This document shows positions 32,785 through 41,540 of a stretch of 64,000 nucleotides of DNA, piece by piece. Below the pieces are notes generated by a model that saw only the letters and a list, made by a program, of their open reading frames with translations, ran no database searches and was not told where the DNA came from. The number at the start of each line of letters is the position of its first letter. Position 1 is the first letter of the stretch. Origin of the DNA: JACMLC01 sp963720235 (GTDB lineage: Bacteria; Acidobacteriota; Blastocatellia; Pyrinomonadales; Pyrinomonadaceae). Both the position numbers and the translations under genes were made by a program. The DNA is taken from positions 3,596,001-3,660,000 of the forward strand of contig OY970389.1 in the NCBI GenBank assembly GCA_963720235.1, in the 5' to 3' direction.

Positions 32785-34566
32785 CTAAGGCTCTGCGTCT
32801 TCTTCCGGCGGAAGGTTTGTGTCATCGGTTGTGTCTGCGCCGGGCGCGTCTTCTTCTATTGATTCGGGCGGCGGCTCGCCTTTCTGGTCGCGTATGCGCA
32901 GGATAAAACACTCGTCGTCTTCATAGACCTCCTCGAACCAGCCGCTCTCCATCGCTTTCGCATAAAACTCGTCATGCACTTTTTCTTTATCCGAAAAGAC
33001 ATAGCGCGCGCCGAAGCGGTTGCGTATGATTTCGGCGGCGTTGGCCTCGTGGCCGAGCGTGACATCCTCATAGAGTTTTGCCAGCTCAGGATTTTTGTCC
33101 AGCAGGTAGGTCGGGTCAAGCCCGGAGATGTATGAATGGCTCGTGTCGTAAAAAAACATCTTGGGAAAATCGTCCCAGTCCGTATTAAAAATTCTCTCGC
33201 CCGCAGGAACATTCGTGCGAATCCAATCCATGCCCAGACGATAATGCTCCGGGCCTGCGCCGGAAGCAATCTCGCTTGCCACGCCGTTAATCTTGAGCCG
33301 CTCGATTCCCCTGACGTTGACCAGCATGGCTATAAAAAGCAGTGTGGCGACGAAGCCTGCGGCCACAGTCTTCCACAATTCGCGGCGCACTTCTTCTTTC
33401 TCTGTCGCGGCCTGCTCGTCTCTATCAAGGTAAGGTTGCAACTCATCCAAAACATCTGCGGGCAGCGCGCCGATTGCGCCGCGCACTCCTTCAAAAATTT
33501 GTTGGAGGCTAAAGGCTGCGAAGAGGATTGCGAAGGGCGGCCAGTATTCCACGAAGCGGCGCGAGCGGAAAGTGGCAATCATCAAGAGCGTCGAGAAGAT
33601 TAAAAAGAAGAGAGCGCGTGCGGAGCGTTTGCGGTCGTGGCCCTGAAAAGCTATGTAGCCGACCAGCATCGCGATGCATGCGATAAAGCAGTTGCCCAAA
33701 AATGTCCAACTCTCGTATGGATACCACTCCTGCCCTACGCGCGCGCTAAAATCTCCGGGCGTCAGTTTCATCCACGCATGCTCAAGAAAGAGTCGTATGT
33801 TTTTTGGAAAATAAGGATTGATGACGAGACCCGCAATCATGCCCGCGCCAGTCCACGCGACGGGCCGCCATTCGATACGCTGCTCGCTCCAAGCCACGAC
33901 TGCGGCCCAGATAATCGCCGCGAAGAAGAGCGTCGGAAACAGGCTGTAAGTCCAGACGAAGAAGAACATCAGAGGGCCGAGCAGCCAGTATTTTTTTTCA
34001 AACAGCAGATAAATTCCAGCCACCATGCAGATGATTGCAATCGGCGGAGCCTTTGCCATATTGAGGCGATAGAGAAACGGGCCGGAGCAGGCGAGGAGCG
34101 CAAGCAGCCAGACGAGCGGATACTTGATGCGGTAATGCACAATCAGCCAGTAGCAGGAAAAGACCGCGAGGCTGCCAAAGAGCAGCGCAGCTATCTTCGC
34201 GCCCATCGTCAGATTGCCGAACCATGTGAAAGGAATCTGTAGGATATGAAACAGCAGGTGGTGATCCACATAGCCGCTCTGGTCCAGAGTCGTCAGAGGC
34301 AGCCATGTGAAGGACGGCGGAAAATGTCCGCTCTTGATGCCGAGCCAGAGAAGCTGGCTCCACTTGATATGATAATAGCCGTCGAAGTCGCCGCAGCAGA
34401 CGCTGCCCGTTGCAAACTGTAGATGCCTGAAGACGAGGAGGATAACTATTGCGCCGATGGCGAGATAGATAATGCGCGTCGCCTTCTCGGATGAGAGCAG
34501 ATTCTCCAAGCGACGCGCGCCGCTCTTTTCCTGAGTTCTAGTTGATTCCTCAACTGCATCCTGCAT
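32785..34566 (-). CDS. GT-C superfamily membrane glycosyltransferase, STT3/PglB-like
   Basis: 593 residues. About 11-13 membrane helices span residues 32-400, then a soluble periplasmic domain. The first loop carries an acidic motif (Asp60 and Asp62 in CGDFDGYYHIKW) as in oligosaccharyl transferases, and the second loop has LDQSGYVDHHLLFH. The C-terminal domain includes EHYRLGMDWIRTNVPAGERI and DWDDFPKMFFYD. The WWDYG motif of true STT3 is not evident (WDDFP lies near that place), so the acceptor may not be an Asn sequon. It probably moves a lipid-linked glycan to an exported acceptor. An acidic tail (GADTTDDTNLPPEEDAEP) ends the protein. Confidence 0.8.
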   Translation of the reverse strand: MQDAVEESTRTQEKSGARRLENLLSSEKATRIIYLAIGAIVILLVFRHLQFATGSVCCGDFDGYYHIKWSQLLWLGIKSGHFPPSFTWLPLTTLDQSGYVDHHLLFHILQIPFTWFGNLTMGAKIAALLFGSLAVFSCYWLIVHYRIKYPLVWLLALLACSGPFLYRLNMAKAPPIAIICMVAGIYLLFEKKYWLLGPLMFFFVWTYSLFPTLFFAAIIWAAVVAWSEQRIEWRPVAWTGAGMIAGLVINPYFPKNIRLFLEHAWMKLTPGDFSARVGQEWYPYESWTFLGNCFIACIAMLVGYIAFQGHDRKRSARALFFLIFSTLLMIATFRSRRFVEYWPPFAILFAAFSLQQIFEGVRGAIGALPADVLDELQPYLDRDEQAATEKEEVRRELWKTVAAGFVATLLFIAMLVNVRGIERLKINGVASEIASGAGPEHYRLGMDWIRTNVPAGERIFNTDWDDFPKMFFYDTSHSYISGLDPTYLLDKNPELAKLYEDVTLGHEANAAEIIRNRFGARYVFSDKEKVHDEFYAKAMESGWFEEVYEDDECFILRIRDQKGEPPPESIEEDAPGADTTDDTNLPPEEDAEP

Positions 34567-34586
34567 GGCAAGCCCCCGCTTTAAGA

Positions 34587-34700
34587 AAGGATGAAGGCGG
34601 AAGGATGAAGGATGAAAGGCATGCTCTTTAAGCTTGAATCATTCAATCGCAAATAGCATTCTCTTCATCATTCATCATTCATCATTCATCATTCATCCTT
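34587..34700. repeat. Chimeric hairpin F2e: two different arm types on one core
   Basis: The left arm is AAAGGATGAAGGCGGAAGG (F2 type) and the right arm is TCATTCATCATTCATCATTC (ATGATGAATG type). The loop GCATGCTCTTTAAGCTTGAA is the reverse complement of the loop of F2a. It sits upstream of the STT3-like gene. Confidence 0.85.
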
Positions 34701-35205
34701 GCTCTCTCAGGCGTGCGAGCAGTTCAATCAAGGTCATTGGATTAATGGGCTTTGTGAGGTGTGCATTAAAGCCTGAATTGACGGCGCGTTCGCGGTCGTC
34801 GTACATGGCAAAGCCTGTCACGGCGACGAGCGGCACGTTCGTGTAAGAAGGCATCGCGCGCAGGGCTGCGGCCAGCGAATAGCCATCCATGCCCGGCATC
34901 CCAATGTCCGAGACGACGATATCAAACTGCTCCGTCTCTGCGGCCTTGAGAGCCTCTATGGCTGAAACAGCAGTCATCACTTCATAGCCTTCATGCCGCA
35001 ACAGGATGGCGAGCATCTCTAAAACATCCGGGGCATCGTCCACGACGAGCGCGTGCGGCTGCGTCTCGCGGCGCGAAACGCTGGCGGGCATACCGCTTGT
35101 CTCGGCTCTGCCTTTATTCGGTGGCGAAAGATAAGCCGAACTAAAAATCATCTGCACAGGGGCAGATACATCAACGAGCGTGGCGTGCACAAAATGTTCT
35201 TCCAT
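34693..35205 (-). CDS. CheY-like response regulator
   Basis: 170 residues from ATG 35205 with GAGGAAG upstream. An N-terminal 50-residue extension (MEEHFVHATLVDVSAPVQMI) precedes an intact receiver: acidic pair in ALVVDDAPDVLEML, phospho-Asp in IVVSDIGMPGMDGYS, Thr in VAVTGFA and Lys in HLTKPINP. No output domain is present, so it probably works by protein contact. Unlike the two receivers in the XRE modules, all key residues are kept. Confidence 0.85.
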   Translation of the reverse strand: MEEHFVHATLVDVSAPVQMIFSSAYLSPPNKGRAETSGMPASVSRRETQPHALVVDDAPDVLEMLAILLRHEGYEVMTAVSAIEALKAAETEQFDIVVSDIGMPGMDGYSLAAALRAMPSYTNVPLVAVTGFAMYDDRERAVNSGFNAHLTKPINPMTLIELLARLREQG

Positions 35206-35351
35206 AACCGCACTTACTTCCTCTAAAAAAACAGTCTTTGAACGAGGTCTTTCATCAAACCACAAAAACAAGTTCAGACGCAATCGCTTTCCGTTTAAAT
35301 TCAGTTTTAGCACATCATTTAAAACATTTTCTAGTCATTTGCTCTATTTGC

Positions 35352-35382
35352 GTGACATACTAAACACAGTTTGCTCTATAAA
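35352..35382 (+). promoter_or_regulatory. Candidate promoter of the histone-like gene
   Basis: GTGACA, a 19-nt spacer, then TATAAA, 44 nt before the ATG at 35426. The spacing is slightly long. Confidence 0.35.
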
Positions 35383-35425
35383 TAAAAACACAGAAGCGAG
35401 AACACAATTCAAAGGGAGGAAAACT

Positions 35426-35782
35426 ATGGCAACTAAAAAGGCAAGTAAGAAATCCGGCGGCGCAGGCAAGGCTGGCAAGAAGGCTGCCGGAGGCGGCGCG
35501 GCGAAGAAGGCCGCAGCGAAGAAAGCTGGCGCAAAGAAAGCTGCCGGAAAGAAAGCCGGTGCAAGTAAGGCTTCGAGCAAGAAGGCCACGAAGAAAGCTG
35601 GCGGCAAGCGTGCATCCGGTGGCATTCTCAGTAAAGTCAAGAATGTCGTCGGCGAAGCGCTGAGCGGCGCATTCACAGGCGCGACTCAAGGCGCAGTCAA
35701 AGGCGCAATCACGGCAGTTGCCCCGGAAGCCGCAGCCTCCGCGCAAGAAGGTAAGGGGCGACGCGCAAGTAAGAAGAGATAA
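35426..35782 (+). CDS. Histone H1-like Lys/Ala-rich protein
   Basis: 118 residues from ATG 35426 with a strong GGGAGGA site. Residues 1-70 are built of K-K-A/G-A/S repeats (KKAAAKKAGAKKAAGKKAGA). A short amphipathic segment follows (ILSKVKNVVGEALSGAFTGA then TQGAVKGAITAV), and a basic tail KGRRASKKR ends it. Such tails bind DNA non-specifically, like histone H1 or the bacterial HctB/AlgP type. The glycine- and alanine-rich middle could instead be a glycine-zipper membrane segment. It is divergent from the response regulator. Confidence 0.78.
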   Translation: MATKKASKKSGGAGKAGKKAAGGGAAKKAAAKKAGAKKAAGKKAGASKASSKKATKKAGGKRASGGILSKVKNVVGEALSGAFTGATQGAVKGAITAVAPEAAASAQEGKGRRASKKR

Positions 35783-35788
35783 AATATA

Positions 35789-35874
35789 GAAGAGGGTAAA
35801 AGGCAAAAAGGGTAAAAGGGAAAGAGCCACTGGCAGTTTTATTCTTTCCCTCTTTCCCTTTTGCCCTCTTCCAC
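35789..35874. repeat. Intergenic hairpin with GAGGGTAAAAGGCAAAAAGG arms
   Basis: GAAGAGGGTAAAAGGCAAA faces TTTCCCTTTTGCCCTCTTC around a loop with GAGCCACTGGCAG. It follows the histone-like gene and is a likely terminator. Confidence 0.8.
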
Positions 35875-35916
35875 CTTTATTCACACATTTCGTCTTCTAA
35901 TCTTTCGCACAGTTTT

Positions 35917-36552
35917 ATGTATCCCGCAGGCAATCTTTTTATTCCGGTCGCGCATGGTCGTCTCGAAGCGATTCTGAAAGAGCCGCGCGAAGGAGATGCG
36001 CGCGGCGTCGCGCTGCTCTTGCACCCGCATCCTTTAGGCGGCGGGACGATGCACAACAAGGTAGTCTTTCGCGCGGGCGCGGCATTGAATGATGCAGGGC
36101 TGACTGTCCTGCGTCTCAACTTTCGCGGCGTGGGCCAGAGCACAGGCACACATGATGATGGACGCGGCGAGTTGGAAGACGTGCGCGCGGGGCTGGATTA
36201 TTTAGCAGAGCATTACGCGGGAAAATCTATCACGCTTGCAGGATTTTCTTTCGGCGCGCGTGTCGGCCTTGAGGTTGGAGTCGCGGACGAGCGCGTTGCG
36301 CGTCTCATCAGCATCGGCACGCCTGTTGATAAATATGATTTCTCTTTTCTGAAAGTTTGTCGCAAGCCGATTCTCTTTGTGCATGGCGACCGCGACGAGT
36401 TTGGCACGGCGGACAAGCTCAGAGAACTTTTCGAGAGCCTTCAGCCGCAGGCTGAAGCAGAGCTACATATCATCGAAGGCGCGGGCCATTTTTTTGAAGG
36501 TCATCTGGATGAGTTGAAACGCATCATCACGAAATGGATTTTAAAAGACTGA
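35917..36552 (+). CDS. Alpha/beta hydrolase
   Basis: 211 residues. The nucleophile Ser is in the elbow LAGFSFGARVG, the acid in FVHGDRDEFG and the His in EGAGHFFEGH. The oxyanion region is LLLHPHPLGGGTMHNKVV, typical of the small YfhR/KTN-type alpha/beta hydrolases. It is cytosolic with unknown substrate. The thioesterase gene starts 13 bp after its stop, hinting at shared acyl-ester metabolism. Confidence 0.88.
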   Translation: MYPAGNLFIPVAHGRLEAILKEPREGDARGVALLLHPHPLGGGTMHNKVVFRAGAALNDAGLTVLRLNFRGVGQSTGTHDDGRGELEDVRAGLDYLAEHYAGKSITLAGFSFGARVGLEVGVADERVARLISIGTPVDKYDFSFLKVCRKPILFVHGDRDEFGTADKLRELFESLQPQAEAELHIIEGAGHFFEGHLDELKRIITKWILKD

Positions 36553-36565
36553 GCAAGACTTTATT

Positions 36566-36958
36566 ATGAACGCTTACATTGATCCGGCAATACGCATCAC
36601 GATGCTGCCGCGCGACACCAATCCGCAGGGTACTATTTTCGGCGGCATGATTTTGAGCTACATAGACATGGCCGGAGCCATCGAAGCGCATCGTCGCACG
36701 CGCGTGGATCGCTTCGTCACAGTCGCCATGCGCGAAGTCATCTTTCATAAACCTGTCTTCGTCGGCGACCTCGTCAGCTTTTACGCCGAGACCTTACGCA
36801 TCGGCACGACCTCCATCACCACGCGCGTCATCGTCGAGGCCGAACGCTACGGCGGCACGGGCGAGCGCATACGCGTCACAGAAGCCGAAGTCGTCTATGT
36901 GGCTGTGGACGAGAAGCGAAAGAAGATGAAGATTCCGAAAGACAATCCGCCGGAATAG
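36566..36958 (+). CDS. Hotdog-fold acyl-CoA thioesterase
   Basis: 130 residues. The YciA/BACH-type core has DTNPQGTIFGGMILSYIDMA with the catalytic acid region and long hotdog helix, then FVTVAMREVIFHKPVFVGDL and SITTRVIVEAER. It hydrolyses acyl-CoA to free acid and CoA in the cytosol. It is cotranscribed with the preceding hydrolase (13-bp gap). Confidence 0.9.
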   Translation: MNAYIDPAIRITMLPRDTNPQGTIFGGMILSYIDMAGAIEAHRRTRVDRFVTVAMREVIFHKPVFVGDLVSFYAETLRIGTTSITTRVIVEAERYGGTGERIRVTEAEVVYVAVDEKRKKMKIPKDNPPE

Positions 36959-36989
36959 CCAAAGCCAAATTGGTTAAGCGGCAAATCAC

Positions 36990-37466
36990 TCACCCACCAA
37001 ACATATTCTTGCAGGCAATATCGAAATCTTTGACATTCTCTTTGCCCGCTTTCACCGAGATACCTTTGATAGAGATGTGCTCGATAAATTTATCTTTGTC
37101 TTTCGCCACCACTACAAGTGAGTCTTTATCTTTGGTTTTAGCCATTAAAAACTCGCACGGGACATCTTCCTGGGATTGATACCATATTCGGATGGATGCC
37201 GTGTACTTTCCTTCCATCACTTTCTCAAATACAAAATTACCCTGAGCATCGGTTTTAGCTTTGACGCTATTATCTTTTTCGTTCGACTTCTTTTCATCAA
37301 GCAGCACAATCACGGCGTCAGCTACAGGATGGTCTTTATCCCCTCTATAGATTTTACCTTTCAAGGTAGTAGTTTTGTCTTTGGATTTGTCTTGTGCATC
37401 TCCCGAAACTTGAGCTATGGAGAACAGCACAGTGACTACAAAGATGACGAGCAAAAGTTTCTTCAT
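36990..37466 (-). CDS. Secreted protein with carboxypeptidase-regulatory-like domain
   Basis: 158 residues. Signal peptide MKKLLLVIFVVTVLFSIAQV. The mature part has a transthyretin-like beta sandwich, LKGKIYRGDKDHPVADAVIV then GNFVFEKVMEGKYTASIRI. Many Lys-Asp repeats (DKSKDKTTT, KTKDKDS, AKDKDKF) make it highly charged. It is probably periplasmic. The codon mix is slightly richer in A/T than in its neighbours. Confidence 0.8.
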   Translation of the reverse strand: MKKLLLVIFVVTVLFSIAQVSGDAQDKSKDKTTTLKGKIYRGDKDHPVADAVIVLLDEKKSNEKDNSVKAKTDAQGNFVFEKVMEGKYTASIRIWYQSQEDVPCEFLMAKTKDKDSLVVVAKDKDKFIEHISIKGISVKAGKENVKDFDIACKNMFGG

Positions 37467-37529
37467 GATTTTCCTTCCTCTGTTTTAAGTTCAGCCACAC
37501 GAAAGAGCGGCAATCTAACGAGGCGGCTC

Positions 37530-38027
37530 TTAATTCAGCTTGGCCTGTATGCGGCGCAGGGCCAGAGCGGCGTGTGTGTAGCCGGGTTGTTGTTCGAGCG
37601 CGAGGCTGTAATGGTGCGCCGCATCCAGCAGGCGTCCGCGCACTTCATAGACGCGGCCTAAATTGAAATAAGGGAAAGCGTATGATTCATAACGCGGCGC
37701 GTGGAGTGCGCGCTTGAACCAGCGCACGCAGCCGTAGAGGTCGCCCTTCGCAATCAGATAGGAGCCAATGTCGTTGTAAGGATTGCCGAGCGTGTCATCC
37801 ACACGAATCGCTTCGAGGCATTCGTTGATGGCATCGTCATAGCGGTCTTGAAAGCTATAGACCCAGCCGAGAAAGGTATGCGCTTCGGCAGTCGGATAAA
37901 CTGCGATAGAGCGTTTATACAACTCTATCGCCTCTTCATACTCTTCATTCTGCTGTGCTTCGTAGGCGCGCTGAAAAAGTTCTATCGCTTCACGCTTTGC
38001 GCCCGTCGAAAAATCGTCGCTGAACAT
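37530..38027 (-). CDS. Tetratricopeptide-repeat protein
   Basis: 165 residues from ATG 38027. At least three TPR units are visible: AIELFQRAYEAQQNEEYEEA, AHTFLGWVYSFQDRYDDAIN and AFPYFNLGRVYEVRGRLLDA, with a last one ending ALEQQPGYTHAAL. It is a cytosolic scaffold with unknown partner. It starts 4 nt after the stop of the 5'-nucleotidase gene, so it is translationally linked to it. The longer ORF overlaps that gene and is rejected. Confidence 0.85.
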   Translation of the reverse strand: MFSDDFSTGAKREAIELFQRAYEAQQNEEYEEAIELYKRSIAVYPTAEAHTFLGWVYSFQDRYDDAINECLEAIRVDDTLGNPYNDIGSYLIAKGDLYGCVRWFKRALHAPRYESYAFPYFNLGRVYEVRGRLLDAAHHYSLALEQQPGYTHAALALRRIQAKLN

Positions 38028-38031
38028 AAAC

Positions 38032-39618
38032 TCACTTTGGCGTTTTCGGCTGAGCCTCGCATGGCTTTTCGCCTGCCGGCTGGTCAACACGCTTGATGCG
38101 CCCGTCCGTCTGCGGCGAGATGGCAGACACGTTGCTGATAGCTTTGCTCAGGATGTCCGGCGCTTTCGGGCCTTCCTCCGCAGTGATGAGTTGGCGCGCG
38201 CCCTTGAACATATTGTAACCATCGCCGCCATCGAGCGCGATAAAAGATGGTGCGGCGAGAGTGTAAGTTTTTTTATCATCAAGCGGCTTGCCGCCGATAG
38301 TCACTTCCGTGACGCGCGAACCCACTGGCCGCGACGCGTCAAAGGTAAAGCGCAGACCTGAGACTTGCGGAAAGCGACCCGGCTCGCCGGATTCCGCGCT
38401 CTGGCTGACGCCGTGTTCCAAGGCTTGTCTGAGAATTGCTCCGGTCACTTCTATCTTCACGACCGGATTGGCGAACGGCAGGATTGAAAGCACATCGCGC
38501 CGCGTCAACTGGCCCGCCGGAATCAAATCATCCGCGCGAATCGAGCCGCCGTTCATGAGTGCGACATCCGCGCCCGTCGCTGTGCGAAAGGCATCCGCGA
38601 TAAAGCTGCCGATGTTTGTCTCCTGCGTGCGTCCATCTTTCGACTTGGCATTGAGCGCGACAGTCGTGCGCCCGACAGGCACAGCCAACTCTTTCATCAG
38701 CGGCTCATATTTTTTCATCGTGGCAAGAAACTGCGGGTCTTCTTCCACGCGGCTGTTGACGGGAATGATTTCCCAGTCAATGCTCTCGACCTTGCCGCTC
38801 GTCTGGCTGATGTTCAGTTGAATCCTGCCCAACTCGCGCGCGTCCGCAGTCATCTTGAAAATCGGCGTGCGCCCCGAATGAGATTGCAGGAGCGTGTGCT
38901 CGTGACCGCCGATGATGACATCTATGCCTTCGACGCAACGCGCCAGAGCCTTGTCTTCTTCCATTGAGAGATGCGTCAGCGCAATGATTGTCTGCGCGCC
39001 CTGCGCTTTCAACGCGGCCACAGCTTGCTTTGCAGTCTCGCACGAGTCGCGGAACTCCACGTCTGGCCCAGGACGCGAAGTGATTCTCGTTTCCGGCAAA
39101 GTCAATCCGAAGATGCCGACCTTCACGCCTTGAAACTCGCGTATGACGAAGCTTTGCGTCTCGCCGAAAGGCTTGCCGCTCCGCTTGTCTATGACATTTG
39201 TGCCGAGCCAAGCAAAGCGCGATTCCTTGATTCGCTGAAGCAGCACTTCCGGGCCGTAATCAAATTCGTGATTGCCAAAGACTGCAAAGTCCAGCCCAAT
39301 GGCATTCCAAGCATCAATCATCTGCTGGCCCTTGTATGTATTCGACTCGACAGACGGCGAGATGGTATCGCCTGACATGAGAAAGAGCGTGTTCGGAGAC
39401 TCTTTCATAATCTGCTTGCGCAAGGTCAAGAGCCTTCCAAGTCCGCCCGTCGCTCCCCTGTCCACAGGCGCAAACTGGTAAACGTCATTTACCTGCAAGA
39501 GCGTGACGCGCACAAGGCATTCGTCACGTTTACTTTGCGCGACGGTCGTGGCCGCCAGCAGCGACAAAAGAGCAAAGGCGAGCGCAATCTTACGCGGCCA
39601 AAAGCGAATCGAGTTCAT
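38032..39618 (-). CDS. Secreted 5'-nucleotidase / metallophosphoesterase (UshA-like)
   Basis: 528 residues. Signal peptide 1-28 (ALAFALLSLLAATTVAQ). The metallophosphatase domain has LLQVNDVYQFAPVDRGATGG, FLMSGDTISPS, FGNHEFDYG and HLSMEED with IIGGHEHTLLQS. The C-terminal 5'-nucleotidase domain has NIGSFIADAFRTATGADVAL, NGGSIRADDL and FIALDGGDGYNMF. It dephosphorylates periplasmic nucleotides for salvage. The first metal motif is DVY rather than the more usual DxH. Confidence 0.93.
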   Translation of the reverse strand: MNSIRFWPRKIALAFALLSLLAATTVAQSKRDECLVRVTLLQVNDVYQFAPVDRGATGGLGRLLTLRKQIMKESPNTLFLMSGDTISPSVESNTYKGQQMIDAWNAIGLDFAVFGNHEFDYGPEVLLQRIKESRFAWLGTNVIDKRSGKPFGETQSFVIREFQGVKVGIFGLTLPETRITSRPGPDVEFRDSCETAKQAVAALKAQGAQTIIALTHLSMEEDKALARCVEGIDVIIGGHEHTLLQSHSGRTPIFKMTADARELGRIQLNISQTSGKVESIDWEIIPVNSRVEEDPQFLATMKKYEPLMKELAVPVGRTTVALNAKSKDGRTQETNIGSFIADAFRTATGADVALMNGGSIRADDLIPAGQLTRRDVLSILPFANPVVKIEVTGAILRQALEHGVSQSAESGEPGRFPQVSGLRFTFDASRPVGSRVTEVTIGGKPLDDKKTYTLAAPSFIALDGGDGYNMFKGARQLITAEEGPKAPDILSKAISNVSAISPQTDGRIKRVDQPAGEKPCEAQPKTPK

Positions 39619-39817
39619 ACGTGAATTATTCCTCCGCCAAGAAATTTCAGGAGAGATTTTTTAAGCCGCAGCACGCGGGCTTGCATTAGCACACTGTAGA
39701 GCATCCCACGCGCGCGACTCGCTTGTCCGTAGAGGCTTGCATTATACTCACACGCATCTGACACGCAAATTGCGCGAATCTTGACCTGTGCCTGATATAT
39801 CATTTTTGTCTGACCTT

Positions 39818-41311
39818 ATGAAAAATCCAACTCCCCTGACGATAAAGCTCACGACGGAATTTCCGTCCACAAGCACGGGAGCAGAAGCTCTGGCTCTCTG
39901 TGTCTTCACTGACAAGCAACCCGCGCCGCGGAGCCGCGAAGCAGAAGTTTTGAACCATCTGCTGCTTGAAGGAGAATTTAAGGGCGAAGCGGAGACATCG
40001 CTGTTGCTTCATGCAAAGGATGCTAATCAAGGGCTTCGTCGGCTGCTGCTCGTCGGCTGCGGCGCGCATGATGAACTCACTGCGGCGCAGTTCAGCCGCG
40101 CCTCCGGCATGGCCGCACGCGACGCGCGCTCTGCTCATATCAGGCACTTATATTTTCTTCTTCCCGCGAATATGAATGAAGTGAGCATGGCTCGCAGCAT
40201 CGCAGAAGGCGCGTTGATGGGACTTTATGACGGCGACTTTTATCAGAGCGAGGAAGAGGACGCGCACGCGCTTGAAGAGTTAACCATCATCGTTTCAGAG
40301 ATGAGCGACGGAGTGCGCGGTGCGGTCGAGCGCGGGCGCATCATCGCAGAGGCCGCGAACTGGACGCGCATGCTGGCGGACACGCCGGGCCGCGATTTGC
40401 CGCCGCGCGAGTTTGCGTTGCGCGCGGCAGAGATGGCCGCAGAGTTTGGCCTGACTGTAGAGTCTTTGGAGGCGGATGAGATAAAGGCGCGCGGGATGGG
40501 CGGACTCTATGGAGTCGGCAAAGGCTCTGACGAGCCGCCCGCGCTGATTGTCATTCGCTACGAGCCGGAAGGCGCGACTGACAGCGACGAGTTGTGGGCC
40601 TTTGTCGGCAAAGGCATCACGTTTGACACTGGCGGCATCTCCATCAAGCACGGGCTTGATATGTACGAGATGAAAACCGACATGGCCGGAGGCGCAGCAG
40701 TGCTCGGAGCCTTGCGCGCCATCGCGCAACTCAAACCGCGACAAAGAATCGTCGGCATCGTTCCTTCAGCCGAGAACATGCCTTCGGGCAAAGCCATCAA
40801 ACCCGGCGATATTGTGAAGACGCTCGCGGGCCACACAATCGAAGTCGTGGACACAGACGCCGAAGGCCGCCTCGTGCTCGTTGACGGCATAGCTTACGCG
40901 AAGCAACTCGGCGCGACTCGCATAGTTGATTTAGCAACCCTCACAGGCTCAATCATCGTCGCGCTCGGCGATCATCGCACAGGACTTTTCAGCAACGACG
41001 ACGAGTGGGCCAACCGCGTGCAAAGCGCAGCAGAGAGCGCGGGCGAACCCGCATGGCGCATGCCCGTCAACGACGATTACAAGAAACGCATCGAGAGCGC
41101 AATCGCGGATTTTAAAAATTACGGGGGCCGACCCGACGCCACGGGAGCAGCATTGCTGTTAAGCAAATTCGCAGCCGAGACTCCGTGGGTGCATCTGGAT
41201 ATAGCAGGGACTTCATGGTACGACGAGCCGCAACCACACGCCCCGCAAGGCTCTACAGGCACGGGCGTTCGCACGCTGGTCGAGCTTGCGGCCAGCAAAG
41301 TTGACAATTAA
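39818..41311 (+). CDS. pepA: Leucyl aminopeptidase, M17 family
   Basis: 497 residues from ATG 39818; GTG 39788 is an alternative and neither has a clear ribosome site. The catalytic domain has GKGITFDTGGISIK, MKTDMAGGAAVLGA and the M17 signature DTDAEGRLVLVDG. These provide the two-zinc site and the Lys/Arg catalytic residues. It removes N-terminal amino acids from peptides in the cytosol. The stop codon is formed by the TTAA end of an F3 repeat inserted at the gene end. Confidence 0.95.
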   Translation: MKNPTPLTIKLTTEFPSTSTGAEALALCVFTDKQPAPRSREAEVLNHLLLEGEFKGEAETSLLLHAKDANQGLRRLLLVGCGAHDELTAAQFSRASGMAARDARSAHIRHLYFLLPANMNEVSMARSIAEGALMGLYDGDFYQSEEEDAHALEELTIIVSEMSDGVRGAVERGRIIAEAANWTRMLADTPGRDLPPREFALRAAEMAAEFGLTVESLEADEIKARGMGGLYGVGKGSDEPPALIVIRYEPEGATDSDELWAFVGKGITFDTGGISIKHGLDMYEMKTDMAGGAAVLGALRAIAQLKPRQRIVGIVPSAENMPSGKAIKPGDIVKTLAGHTIEVVDTDAEGRLVLVDGIAYAKQLGATRIVDLATLTGSIIVALGDHRTGLFSNDDEWANRVQSAAESAGEPAWRMPVNDDYKKRIESAIADFKNYGGRPDATGAALLLSKFAAETPWVHLDIAGTSWYDEPQPHAPQGSTGTGVRTLVELAASKVDN

Positions 41312-41508
41312 CCTAAGCTGCGATTGAGAAACGGCTTCAGCCGCCTTGCGGTGCGGAAAAGCTCTGCTTTTCCGGCAACTGTGACTACCATCATTCAGCG
41401 AGGCTGAGCCTCGCAGAAGGTTTATAAAGCAGGCAACGGAAAGTCAGAGACTTTCCGCAGAGTAAGGCGGCAAGCCGCCTCCGCTTGTTAACTGGCAACC
41501 GGGATTAC
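41308..41508. repeat. MITE-like repeat F3, copy c
   Basis: The ends are TTAACCTAAGCTGC and GGCAACCGGGATTA. Internal AAAAGCTCTGCTTTTCC and GGAAAGTCAGAGACTTTCC are in swapped order relative to copies a, b and d. The left TTAA contains the pepA stop codon. Confidence 0.82.
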
Positions 41509-41540
41509 TTAGTTTGCCTGTCCAAAAGAGAGAAATTTTT

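Noticed and set aside
39615..39803. Minus-strand ORF MIYQAQVKIRAICVSD
   Set aside because: It overlaps the starts of both flanking genes, lacks a ribosome site and has unstructured composition.
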